From: Bacteroidales bacterium
Lineage (GTDB): Bacteria; Bacteroidota; Bacteroidia; Bacteroidales; UBA12481
DNA length: 7,656 bases
NCBI GenBank assembly: GCA_021160155.1
Contig: JAGHDB010000362.1
Location: 1-7,656 of the forward strand
Reading direction: 5' to 3'
Shown: positions 1 through 7,179 of the stretch, in pieces
Layout: each line of letters starts with the position of its first letter
Numbering within the stretch: position 1 is the first letter of the stretch
Made by a program: the position numbers and the translations under genes
The notes under the pieces: generated by a model
Seen by the model: the letters and a program-made list of their open reading frames with translations, nothing else
The model's database searches: none
Told to the model about the DNA's origin: nothing

Positions 1-1717
1 CAATTAGATGTTGGCGCAAGGAGGCAGTAATATCCAATGAATCAGAATTCAGGGCCTGTAGATATTGACCAAACCCACTGACGATGAACAAGCTATCCTC
101 ACTGGGGAAGCCAACAGGCCGGTCGGTGGGCGCCAGCCATCTCGCATTTAGATCAGTCGGATCCGGGAAAACCTTTAAATAGGCCCCATTCAAAGCCATA
201 TAAAAGACATTTAGTTTCTCATCCAGCTTAAGCAGAGCTTTATCCAGCGGATTTCGCTGATTGGGATTCTTTCTTTGAGCTGTGGCCACCATCCCGCCGA
301 GCAGATAAGAATTGTCTTTAAAAAAATCATTAAAAGAGGCTTTGTCCGATGATACACCGATCATTTTCCTGAGTTGTGGCCGGTCTAACTTAAATAACTT
401 TTCATTTTGCCAATAATCCGTTGAGATCATCAGTCCGAGCCAGAACTGCTCGGGAGAATAACCACGATATCGGTTATTTCCCGTTAATTTCCGGATGATT
501 TCCATGGCCATCGAATTAGCAGGTTTAAACCTGCCCTCCGAACCCTGAACCCATATCCTTCCAAAAGCCTTTGCCTCTTTCACATCAACTTTTACTGCCG
601 TTGATTGTGCATGTATAGATTGACTGACCAGTAAACCGATCATTAAAACTGCAGTAAATGTGGCTTTCTTACCGGTAATCTTCAGCAGCCGTTTAAACCG
701 GCTGCCGGGTGTAAAGAGGGCGAGAATAATACATATCATCATAAGAAAATATCCAAAGTAGGTAACCCGGGTTCCCAGGGGATCATGATTTACTGACAGT
801 ACAGTACCCTTTTCATCTGAATCATAGGAAGACTGATAGAAACGATATCCCCTGTATTTCAGAATATTGTTCATATAAATTCTGAAGGGTCTGGTTATAT
901 CATGGGCTTCATCAATTAAAACAACTTCAGAAGCAAAGGAAGAGGGGCTCATGGATCCCGGATACCGGTCAAGTTGAAAATTCTTAAGCTCAAGGGCAAA
1001 AGGTAACCGATGCTTCCTGACCCCGAAGCCTGTGGTAAAATGTAAACCGGCTATATCAGATTCATTGGCCATAATTAAGCTCTTGGGTAATCCGCGGATC
1101 ATAAGATCCTCTTCTCCGTTATTAATGCCGATTTTTAAATGCAATACATCCGGGTGGCGACCCATAGCACTCATCTGACTGTTCATTCTCATCCGGTTAC
1201 CCGAGATGTAATCGACACTTCTGACCCGGATTATATCTTTACCAAACCGGAATTTCAGTCTGACCTGTTTTTTGTTAATGGAAGAGAGGTATATTTTCTG
1301 ATATTTTTCTACCGTATCCCCCTGACTGACAACCCGGATATAAAAGAAGGTATCATCACTTTTATAAAGATCCCGGATATCCCCTTCGCGAATACCCATC
1401 ATACCTTCTTCACCCGTAAAACGCGTCAGAGCAGCTCCTGCAATGATCACCAGAAAGGCCAGGTGAAACAGAAAAAGAGGCAACTTTTTCAGTGTGTAAA
1501 GCTTGTATTTAAAGATATTGTAAGCCAGATTAACAAATACCAGTAAGATGGCCAGTTCAAACCACCAGGCCTGGTATATCGTTCCCTGGGCAGCAACCGG
1601 ACCATAAGCATTCTCAATAAAGGTAGCCACGGCTATAGCCGCCGCTAAAATCAACAGTAAAATACCCATGAAGGGCATGGAGGTAATAAAACGGGTAATT
1701 TTCTTAATCATATCCAT
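1..1717 (-). CDS. ccsBA: Cytochrome c biogenesis protein, fused ResB (CcsB)/CcsA type, 3' end missing
   Basis: This membrane protein belongs to the System II cytochrome c synthases, which move heme across the inner membrane and attach it to CXXCH motifs of c-type apocytochromes. From the ATG at 1717 the frame stays open for 572 codons and runs off the window. Residues 1-340 are ResB-like. Hydrophobic helices lie at about 12-32, 50-67 and 80-97, the last with His85 in 'LFLFHLAF', a plausible transmembrane heme ligand. An extracytoplasmic domain (about 100-315) contains 'MMGIREG' and ends in the typical 'GYRFYQSSYD...GTVLSVNHDPLGT' block before a helix at 317-337. A fifth helix (353-369) ends in 'SIHAQ' and leads to a second extracytoplasmic region with 'FGRIWVQ...RFKPANSMA'. 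The CcsA half with the WWD heme motif would lie beyond base 1, so fusion is inferred from Bacteroidota relatives. No clear Shine-Dalgarno precedes the start. A second ATG two codons in (1711) is possible. It is probably co-transcribed with the gene ending at 1797. Confidence 0.88.
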   Translation of the reverse strand, partial: MDMIKKITRFITSMPFMGILLLILAAAIAVATFIENAYGPVAAQGTIYQAWWFELAILLVFVNLAYNIFKYKLYTLKKLPLFLFHLAFLVIIAGAALTRFTGEEGMMGIREGDIRDLYKSDDTFFYIRVVSQGDTVEKYQKIYLSSINKKQVRLKFRFGKDIIRVRSVDYISGNRMRMNSQMSAMGRHPDVLHLKIGINNGEEDLMIRGLPKSLIMANESDIAGLHFTTGFGVRKHRLPFALELKNFQLDRYPGSMSPSSFASEVVLIDEAHDITRPFRIYMNNILKYRGYRFYQSSYDSDEKGTVLSVNHDPLGTRVTYFGYFLMMICIILALFTPGSRFKRLLKITGKKATFTAVLMIGLLVSQSIHAQSTAVKVDVKEAKAFGRIWVQGSEGRFKPANSMAMEIIRKLTGNNRYRGYSPEQFWLGLMISTDYWQNEKLFKLDRPQLRKMIGVSSDKASFNDFFKDNSYLLGGMVATAQRKNPNQRNPLDKALLKLDEKLNVFYMALNGAYLKVFPDPTDLNARWLAPTDRPVGFPSEDSLFIVSGFGQYLQALNSDSLDITASLRQHLI

Positions 1718-1796
1718 AATCAATATTCTTCAATTTTACGTTATAAAAATAACAGAAAATGTCAGGTGTAACAACCGGCAGGGTAATATTCAGGAA

Positions 1797-4571
1797 TTAT
1801 TTAACCCGGTAGTTGTAAAGGAATTGATTCTCACTACCCACAACCAGGTTAAAATGCTTAGATGAAGGTTCAAGAAAGCCGATAGAGAACTGGGTTCTGC
1901 CACGCAGAGGAAATCCCTTGTATAGAGTACCATCCCGGTTAAAAAGATAAATGTCATTTTTTGATTTAACAACCACTCCGATTTTCACATCACTGGCCGA
2001 AAAACGGTACACATTGATGGGATCTTCAACCGGACCGTTAAACTTATAATTGAACATAGGTTTTCCGTTGGCATCAAACACTTCTAATCGGTTGTCATCA
2101 GCATAAATATAATCCCCCCGGCCATCCTGGTTAAGATCTGCCACGGTAAAGAAATGGTTATAGGAAAATTTACCGGTTTCAACTGTACTGACCGTACCAT
2201 CAAGGTAGATTGAATAAATTGTACCCTCGGCATCGGTAATAACCCACCGGGGGCCTTTCCCTGCTGTAGACGGGTCAAGGGTAATCCTGTTTCTCGTGGA
2301 TACCGGAAACTGCTTTTTGGGTTGTACCCTTACAGATCCACGCCGGTTAAGAATATAGACACGCATTTCATCAGAAAAAACAATATAATCCCGGGTGCCA
2401 ATTCTGAAGTGCTGCGCCGGCTGTCTGACTGTTCCTTCTGTTTTATCAAAACCCCAACCTTTCAGAACAGAACCTTGCTTATCATACAGATAAATCCGGT
2501 GATCAGAACATGCAATTATGAAACGGTAATCTTTGTTGGCATCATAATCAAAAACATTCAAACCATTGGTAGCCGGAGCACGTAGTTTAATCGGGTAGCG
2601 ATCTACATAATTCCCTTTACGGTCAATTAAATGAATATAATTTGGAGTACTGAAAAGCAATTGCAGTTTATTGTTTTTATAGAAATCGATCTGATAAATA
2701 CCCGAATTAATCTGCTCTTCAAGGGGAACTCTCCATAGGATTCTCCCTGCACCGTTAATCAGATAGAGGTTATTGGCTTCGTCCTGTATCACAATCTCCT
2801 TGGCCCGTGTGTAATGGTTAATTACAAATGCCGGTTTAAAATCGATCTGCCCCTCCAAATGGGACTCCCACACTGTATGCGGACGGTCAAGTTTCATTTC
2901 ACTGAAACGGATAAACAGATTATGATAATAGCCATCCCGGTAATGGAATTGTAATCCCACAGCTCCGATCTCCTGCAAAAAAAGTTGGTTTTTCTTAATC
3001 ACGGATTCCATTTTCGGATTCAGAATCCCCGACAGATATCCCTGTATCCGCATGGGGATCGCAAAAAGGGTAAAACTACTGCGACTATTGATCCAATTTG
3101 TGGATAATTGATAATACGGATCATTAGAAAGCACTTTATTTAATTCAAAATAATAGATTACCATTTGAATGTCTTCCGGTTTATCCGCAAGGATCAGAAA
3201 GTTACCCACAAACCCGAAACAGGTTCCCTTAACAGCAGCAAACAGAGGACCACCCAGTAGCTCAGGTAAACCGTTAAACGGGGTACGATAAATTGCAAAA
3301 CTTTTTTCACGGTCTAATTGATAATCCGAACGGTAAAATGACAAATCCTTCTGTTCTTCAGATGCTCTTTTCTTTAGCCATCCTATCAGTTTCCCGGATA
3401 TTTGATTTCTGCTCTGAAATCCTGCCATCACCACCGGGACTTCATTTGTTTTACCGGCACGGGTCAGATAAGTCAATACCAGATCCTTACTCATCATCCC
3501 GGCCAGGCTTTGTTCGACATTCTCCCCTGCCAACCGGTTAGCTGTTTTCAACAGTTGTTCCCGTTTTCGGCCGCCGCTTGAAGATCCCAGATAATTTGTC
3601 AGATCCTCAAAGTAGAGAAGAGGCTTTTGAATGCCATAGTGAATAAATAATCCGGCCGATGCAGGAATCACACGATCTACATCTACCGGTTGCGGTTCCT
3701 GACGTTTGAAAACATCCAGAAATGAGAATTGATCACTGTCACTGAGCCCCAGTCCGGAAAGCAGTAAACCGTCATTTCTAACCGTCAGATCCAACTCAAC
3801 CCAACTCCCGTAACGGTTATAAGCGGTCATCTTTTTTTTCAAACCGCTATTCATCCACTGGCTCCACCACTGCGGGATTTCTTTCAAATTCACATACAAT
3901 TCTGCCCTGCTCTGAATGCCCGCCGTTTTAATCAGTTTTTTCAATGAAGGATTATCAGTTAGTGGATTCCCTGTTTTTGACAAACGGATCACATTCTCTA
4001 CAAGAATCTGCGACGGACTGAGTACCAGGTATTTTTTATTCTGAAATACAGAAAGCACAGGAATTCTTGCCGAATCGGCAAAAGAAATCTGATGGTATCT
4101 CTCGCGGTCATAAGTTACCTCTTTCCATGATCCCGGACGGCCTCCGATCTGTTGCAGAAGATCGCCCAGCATATTCAGGCGTACATGACCTGAAAGGTCA
4201 AGTACCAACACAAATTGAAAAATATCTTTGCCGGCAGGATGAACAGAAAGCAGAGCCGGGGAACGGTCTAGGAGATCCTGAAATACCGGGTGGCTCTTCG
4301 TTACCGTATCCAAACATATTAAAGAGCGGCTAATAGGTGCAAATCCCTGAATCTTTTCAAGAGCCGGGAATAACGGTGCAGACTGAATTACCGATTCAAC
4401 CAGATCACTTACTGAACGACTTTCAAGTATCACTATCGGATCATCAGGAACCATCTCTATGGCAGAAGCATGATATACAGTAAGCGTTTTCCCTTTGGTA
4501 AAATGAATGATTAAAACAACAGGGACTGCCAGCAGAAGAATAATCAGAAACGGAAGTAGCCTTTTAAACAT
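1797..4571 (-). CDS. Membrane-anchored DUF3352-like protein with C-terminal beta-propeller, function unknown
   Basis: The product is 924 aa from the ATG at 4571. Residues 2-24 form one hydrophobic helix after Lys/Arg (MFKRLLPFLIILLLAVP), so the rest should face the periplasm as an anchored protein. Residues about 35-570 resemble the DUF3352-type region of Bacteroidota proteins: a 'VPDDPIVILES' opening and 'SPALLSVHPAGKD' at about 104-116. Residues about 580-924 contain seven or eight repeats of the form hydrophobic-Y-hydrophobic-(N/D)-x-x-G, for example 'LYLINGAGRILW', 'IYLYDKQGSVLKGW' and 'IYLFNRDGTLYKGFP', which indicates a PQQ/WD-like beta-propeller. 'DLNQDGRGD' (812-820) resembles a calcium-binding loop of FG-GAP type. 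No catalytic motif is visible. In-frame GTG (4634) and ATG (4613) starts exist, but 4571 is preferred: AGGG lies 7 nt upstream, the helix follows at once, and the putative promoter lies between it and the other starts. Envelope or structural roles are possible; none is shown. Confidence 0.85.
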   Translation of the reverse strand: MFKRLLPFLIILLLAVPVVLIIHFTKGKTLTVYHASAIEMVPDDPIVILESRSVSDLVESVIQSAPLFPALEKIQGFAPISRSLICLDTVTKSHPVFQDLLDRSPALLSVHPAGKDIFQFVLVLDLSGHVRLNMLGDLLQQIGGRPGSWKEVTYDRERYHQISFADSARIPVLSVFQNKKYLVLSPSQILVENVIRLSKTGNPLTDNPSLKKLIKTAGIQSRAELYVNLKEIPQWWSQWMNSGLKKKMTAYNRYGSWVELDLTVRNDGLLLSGLGLSDSDQFSFLDVFKRQEPQPVDVDRVIPASAGLFIHYGIQKPLLYFEDLTNYLGSSSGGRKREQLLKTANRLAGENVEQSLAGMMSKDLVLTYLTRAGKTNEVPVVMAGFQSRNQISGKLIGWLKKRASEEQKDLSFYRSDYQLDREKSFAIYRTPFNGLPELLGGPLFAAVKGTCFGFVGNFLILADKPEDIQMVIYYFELNKVLSNDPYYQLSTNWINSRSSFTLFAIPMRIQGYLSGILNPKMESVIKKNQLFLQEIGAVGLQFHYRDGYYHNLFIRFSEMKLDRPHTVWESHLEGQIDFKPAFVINHYTRAKEIVIQDEANNLYLINGAGRILWRVPLEEQINSGIYQIDFYKNNKLQLLFSTPNYIHLIDRKGNYVDRYPIKLRAPATNGLNVFDYDANKDYRFIIACSDHRIYLYDKQGSVLKGWGFDKTEGTVRQPAQHFRIGTRDYIVFSDEMRVYILNRRGSVRVQPKKQFPVSTRNRITLDPSTAGKGPRWVITDAEGTIYSIYLDGTVSTVETGKFSYNHFFTVADLNQDGRGDYIYADDNRLEVFDANGKPMFNYKFNGPVEDPINVYRFSASDVKIGVVVKSKNDIYLFNRDGTLYKGFPLRGRTQFSIGFLEPSSKHFNLVVGSENQFLYNYRVK

Positions 4572-4578
4572 AGTTTGA

Positions 4579-4582
4579 CCCT
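4579..4582 (-). promoter_or_regulatory. Ribosome binding site deciding the start at 4571
   Basis: On the minus strand AGGG stands 7 nt before the ATG at 4571. It is the only purine-rich Shine-Dalgarno-like sequence near any candidate start of this gene. The upstream ATG (4613) follows 'ATACCTTTA' and the GTG (4634) follows 'GTTATCCGG', neither of which resembles a binding site. It is short, so the case rests on position as much as sequence. Confidence 0.55.
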
Positions 4583-4594
4583 GTATTTGAAAAA

Positions 4595-4602
4595 CAAATT
4601 TA
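4595..4602 (-). promoter_or_regulatory. Bacteroidota-type promoter -7 element (TAAATTTG) for the leftward genes
   Basis: TAAATTTG on the minus strand matches the Bacteroidota -7 consensus TAnnTTTG exactly. Transcription would begin near 4588, giving a leader of roughly 17 nt that carries the AGGG site and then the ATG at 4571. No TTTG or TTG -33 element is visible at the usual spacing, which lowers confidence. If real, this promoter rules out the upstream in-frame starts at 4613 and 4634. Confidence 0.5.
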
Positions 4603-4643
4603 GTTTTTTTCATTAAAGGTATGGAAGCATTCACCCGGATAAC

Positions 4644-4651
4644 TAACTTTG
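4644..4651 (+). promoter_or_regulatory. Bacteroidota-type promoter -7 element (TAACTTTG) for lysC-lysA-carA
   Basis: TAACTTTG on the plus strand matches TAnnTTTG exactly and would start transcripts near 4657-4658, about 43 nt before the lysC ATG at 4700. A -33 TTTG is not apparent at the expected distance. The implied leader is far too short for a lysine riboswitch, and I see no leader peptide or attenuator hairpin in it. Confidence 0.5.
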
Positions 4652-4699
4652 AACCCCGAATATTTTAAAATACCGGACCTTTCCCAAAATCGGATAACT

Positions 4700-6019
4700 A
4701 TGCGGGTGATGAAATTTGGGGGTACCTCTGTAGGATCCCCGGCAATGATCAAAGAAGTTGCAAAACTTATTTCAGATGAACAACCCAAGATCGTGGTGCT
4801 GTCAGCCATGGCCGGGACAACCAACGATTTGATCCTGTATGCCGGCGCATTGCACAAACAGGAACGGGTAGCCGCAAGAAAAATCCTGGACAGGCTTCTC
4901 AACCGGTATCTCAATCTGGTTAACGACCTTTTCAAGACGGCAACCTTCCGGCAAAAGGGAATAGAAATGATTGAATCCCACTTTACCTATCTCCGGGGAT
5001 TTAACCGGGATATGTTTACCATCCATGAAGAAAAAGCTGTTCTGGCCCAGGGTGAATTAATTTTAACTGCACTGATGCAATTCTATCTTGAAGAGTGCAA
5101 AATTCCTTCAGTACTTATATCTGCTCTTGACTTTATGCGTATAGATAAGGATCTTGAACCCGATCATTATTATATCCGTGAGAATCTTAACCGGCAACTA
5201 ACGGAGCATCAGGGCACCCGCCTGTTTCTTACTCAAGGCTTTATCTGCAGAAATGTTTTCGGAGAAATTGACAATCTTAAACGCGGAGGATCCGATTATA
5301 CCGCTTCGTTAATAGGGGCAGCATTAGGATCGGAGGAAATACAAATCTGGACAGATATTGACGGCGTACATCATAATGATCCGAGATTCGTGCCGAATAC
5401 CCGCAGAATCGATCATCTCTCATTTGATGAAGCTGCCGAACTTGCCTATTTCGGGGCTAAAATCCTTCATCCCACCAGCATCCATCCTGCCCGGGAGAAA
5501 AAGATACCGGTCAGATTAAAAAACACTCTTCACCCCACCTCTCCGGGAACCCTGATCACTTCAGAATCATCGGGACCCGGTATCAAAGCAGTAGCTGCTA
5601 AAGACGGAATTACTGCCATCAGAATTCAATCTGACCGGATGCTGCTTGCATACGGATTTTTACGTAAAGTTTTTGAAATTTTCGAGACCCATCGTACTCC
5701 AATCGATATGATCACCACATCTGAAGTATCGGTGTCAGTTACTGTCGATTTTAAGGCTAATATAGAGCATATTGTAAAAGATCTTACCCGTTTCGGTTCT
5801 GTGGAAGTCTCAAATGACCGAACGATTATTTGCGTTGTGGGAGATCAAATCTCTGAAAGTACAGGATTAATTGAACGGGTACTAAATGCCTTGAAAACGA
5901 TACAGATTAGAATGATCTCATTCGGATCAAGTCATAATAATATCTCACTTCTGGTCAAATCAAAAGATAAAGTCGAAGCCCTTAACCTCTTGTCAGAACA
6001 CCTTTTTAAGAATACATGA
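4700..6019 (+). CDS. lysC: Aspartate kinase, monofunctional, lysine-sensitive LysC type
   Basis: This cytoplasmic enzyme phosphorylates L-aspartate with ATP, the first step toward diaminopimelate, lysine, threonine and methionine. The 439-aa product has the amino-acid kinase fold: 'KFGGTSVG' at residues 5-12, 'SAMAGTTNDL' at 35-44, 'RGGSDYTAS' at about 195-203, 'TDIDGV' at 218-223 and 'ELAYFGAKILHP' at about 247-258. Two C-terminal ACT regulatory domains follow, at roughly 298-355 and 373-433. 'ITTSEVSVSV' (338-347) and 'SSHNNISLLV' (410-419) closely resemble the lysine-binding ACT region of Escherichia coli LysC, so feedback inhibition by lysine is the likely control. Length matches that enzyme (about 449 aa), and there is no fused homoserine dehydrogenase domain. 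The ATG at 4700 is chosen because the family begins almost directly with the KFGGTS strand; an in-frame TTG at 4649 overlaps the putative promoter. The TGA stop overlaps the lysA start by 4 bp. Confidence 0.96.
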   Translation: MRVMKFGGTSVGSPAMIKEVAKLISDEQPKIVVLSAMAGTTNDLILYAGALHKQERVAARKILDRLLNRYLNLVNDLFKTATFRQKGIEMIESHFTYLRGFNRDMFTIHEEKAVLAQGELILTALMQFYLEECKIPSVLISALDFMRIDKDLEPDHYYIRENLNRQLTEHQGTRLFLTQGFICRNVFGEIDNLKRGGSDYTASLIGAALGSEEIQIWTDIDGVHHNDPRFVPNTRRIDHLSFDEAAELAYFGAKILHPTSIHPAREKKIPVRLKNTLHPTSPGTLITSESSGPGIKAVAAKDGITAIRIQSDRMLLAYGFLRKVFEIFETHRTPIDMITTSEVSVSVTVDFKANIEHIVKDLTRFGSVEVSNDRTIICVVGDQISESTGLIERVLNALKTIQIRMISFGSSHNNISLLVKSKDKVEALNLLSEHLFKNT

Positions 6020-7179
6020 AAACCAAGTTCCCTATAAATGCTTTCAGGGATATCTCTACCCCGTTTTTCTATTACGATCTCGATCTGCTGAATACCATAT
6101 TATCCGAAGTACAACAACAAGCCCGGCAATTAGGGTATCAACTGCATTATGCATTAAAAGCCAATATAAATGATCCTGTCTTAATAAGTATCCGTAAGAA
6201 AGGATTCGGAGCCGATTGTGTCAGCGGAAACGAAATTCTCAAAGCCGTTGAAACCGGTTTTGACCCTAAAAGCATTGTGTTTGCCGGTGTAGGCAAAAGC
6301 GACGATGAAATCCGTATCGGATTACAACATCATATTCACAGCTTTAATTGTGAATCCTTGCAGGAACTTGAGGTAATTAATCATCTTGCCGGTGGAATGA
6401 ACACACAGGCTGCGGTCTCATTACGGCTTAACCCTAATATTGATGCACATACACATCGTTACATTACGACCGGTATTGAAGAAAATAAATTTGGGATCAA
6501 TCTTTGGGAATTAAACCAGGTTCTTGAAAAGATCAACTCTTTCAACAACCTGACCCTGATCGGATTACATTTTCATATCGGATCTCAGATCCTGGATCAG
6601 AGTGTTTTTAAAGGTCTTTGTCTCCGGATTAATGAAATTCAGCAATGGTTTGAAGAGCGAAAAATCCGGATCAACCACATAAATGTAGGAGGAGGCCTTG
6701 GAGTTAATTACAGTGATCCGGATGGGAATCTCCCGGATTTCAACACCTATTTTAATATTTTCAAACAATTCCTTGAGCTGCGACCCGGTCAGCAACTTCA
6801 TTTTGAACCCGGGCGGGCACTCGTAGCCCAGTCAGGCTCATTGATCAGTCGTGTGCTTTACATAAAAGAGGGGATCAAAACCCGTTTTGCCATTCTGGAT
6901 GCCGGCATGACCGAACTCATCCGTCCGGCACTATACCAGGCGGTGCATAAGATCCAGAACCTGACCTCTTCAGGACTGCCGTTGACTTATGATGTTGTAG
7001 GACCAATCTGCGAATCATCAGACTGTTTCGGAAAAGCAGTTATTCTGCCTCAAACACAAAGAGGCGATCTGATTGCCATCCGTTCAACCGGTGCGTACGG
7101 AGAGGTTATGAGCTCATCATATAATCTGAGGACAAAAGCCAAAGCCTACTATTCAAAAGATCTGCTTAACCATGAATAA
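6016..7179 (+). CDS. lysA: Diaminopimelate decarboxylase
   Basis: This PLP-dependent fold-III enzyme decarboxylates meso-2,6-diaminopimelate to L-lysine, the last step of the pathway that lysC opens. The 387-aa product has an alanine-racemase-like barrel: 'HYALKAN' (44-50) with Lys48 as the expected PLP Schiff-base lysine, 'GADCVSGNE' (65-73), 'HFHIGS' (185-190), the phosphate-binding 'GGGLG' (225-229) and 'EPGR' (264-267). The C-terminal beta domain carries 'CESSD' (332-336), whose Cys332 should reach the partner subunit's active site in the dimer, and 'GAYG' (359-362). All key residues expected of the family are present. It is slightly shorter than many homologues (about 400-420 aa), ending soon after 'KAYYSKD', which I believe is usual in Bacteroidota. 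Start and stop overlap the neighbouring genes (ATGA with lysC, 8 bp with the next gene), and no strong Shine-Dalgarno is seen, so translational coupling is likely. Ornithine/arginine decarboxylase relatives are less likely given the context. Confidence 0.96.
   Translation: MKTKFPINAFRDISTPFFYYDLDLLNTILSEVQQQARQLGYQLHYALKANINDPVLISIRKKGFGADCVSGNEILKAVETGFDPKSIVFAGVGKSDDEIRIGLQHHIHSFNCESLQELEVINHLAGGMNTQAAVSLRLNPNIDAHTHRYITTGIEENKFGINLWELNQVLEKINSFNNLTLIGLHFHIGSQILDQSVFKGLCLRINEIQQWFEERKIRINHINVGGGLGVNYSDPDGNLPDFNTYFNIFKQFLELRPGQQLHFEPGRALVAQSGSLISRVLYIKEGIKTRFAILDAGMTELIRPALYQAVHKIQNLTSSGLPLTYDVVGPICESSDCFGKAVILPQTQRGDLIAIRSTGAYGEVMSSSYNLRTKAKAYYSKDLLNHE

Noticed and set aside
1731..1738. TAAAATTG on the minus strand as a separate promoter for the cytochrome c synthase gene
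   Set aside because: It has one mismatch to TAnnTTTG, no -33 partner, and would leave only a few bases of leader before the ATG at 1717.
1740..1753. Inverted repeat GTTAT-AAAA-ATAAC in the gap between the two leftward genes
   Set aside because: The stem is five pairs, mostly A/T, with no T-run after it on the minus strand, so it is too weak to call a terminator and may be chance in AT-rich DNA.
1139..2585. Plus-strand open frames at 1139-1546, 1668-1865 and 2322-2585
   Set aside because: They lie antisense to, or across the edges of, clearly coding minus-strand genes, have low-complexity or unfamily-like translations, and show no ribosome binding site. They are shadows of the real frames.
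4572..4634. Longer N-terminus for the propeller protein (GTG at 4634 or ATG at 4613)
   Set aside because: It would put about 20 polar residues before the membrane helix, has no ribosome binding site, and begins upstream of the likely -7 promoter element.
4649..4699. Longer N-terminus for LysC from a TTG at 4649
   Set aside because: Aspartate kinases start a few residues before KFGGTS; the TTG overlaps the likely -7 element TAACTTTG, so it would not be in the transcript.
4652..4699. Lysine riboswitch or leader-peptide attenuator before lysC
   Set aside because: Only about 43 nt of leader fit between the predicted transcription start and the ATG, far less than the roughly 170 nt of a lysine riboswitch, and no hairpin or Lys-rich leader frame is visible.
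4600..4935. Minus-strand open frame opposite the start of lysC
   Set aside because: It is antisense to the conserved aspartate kinase N-terminus and its Ser/Arg-rich product is typical of a shadow frame.
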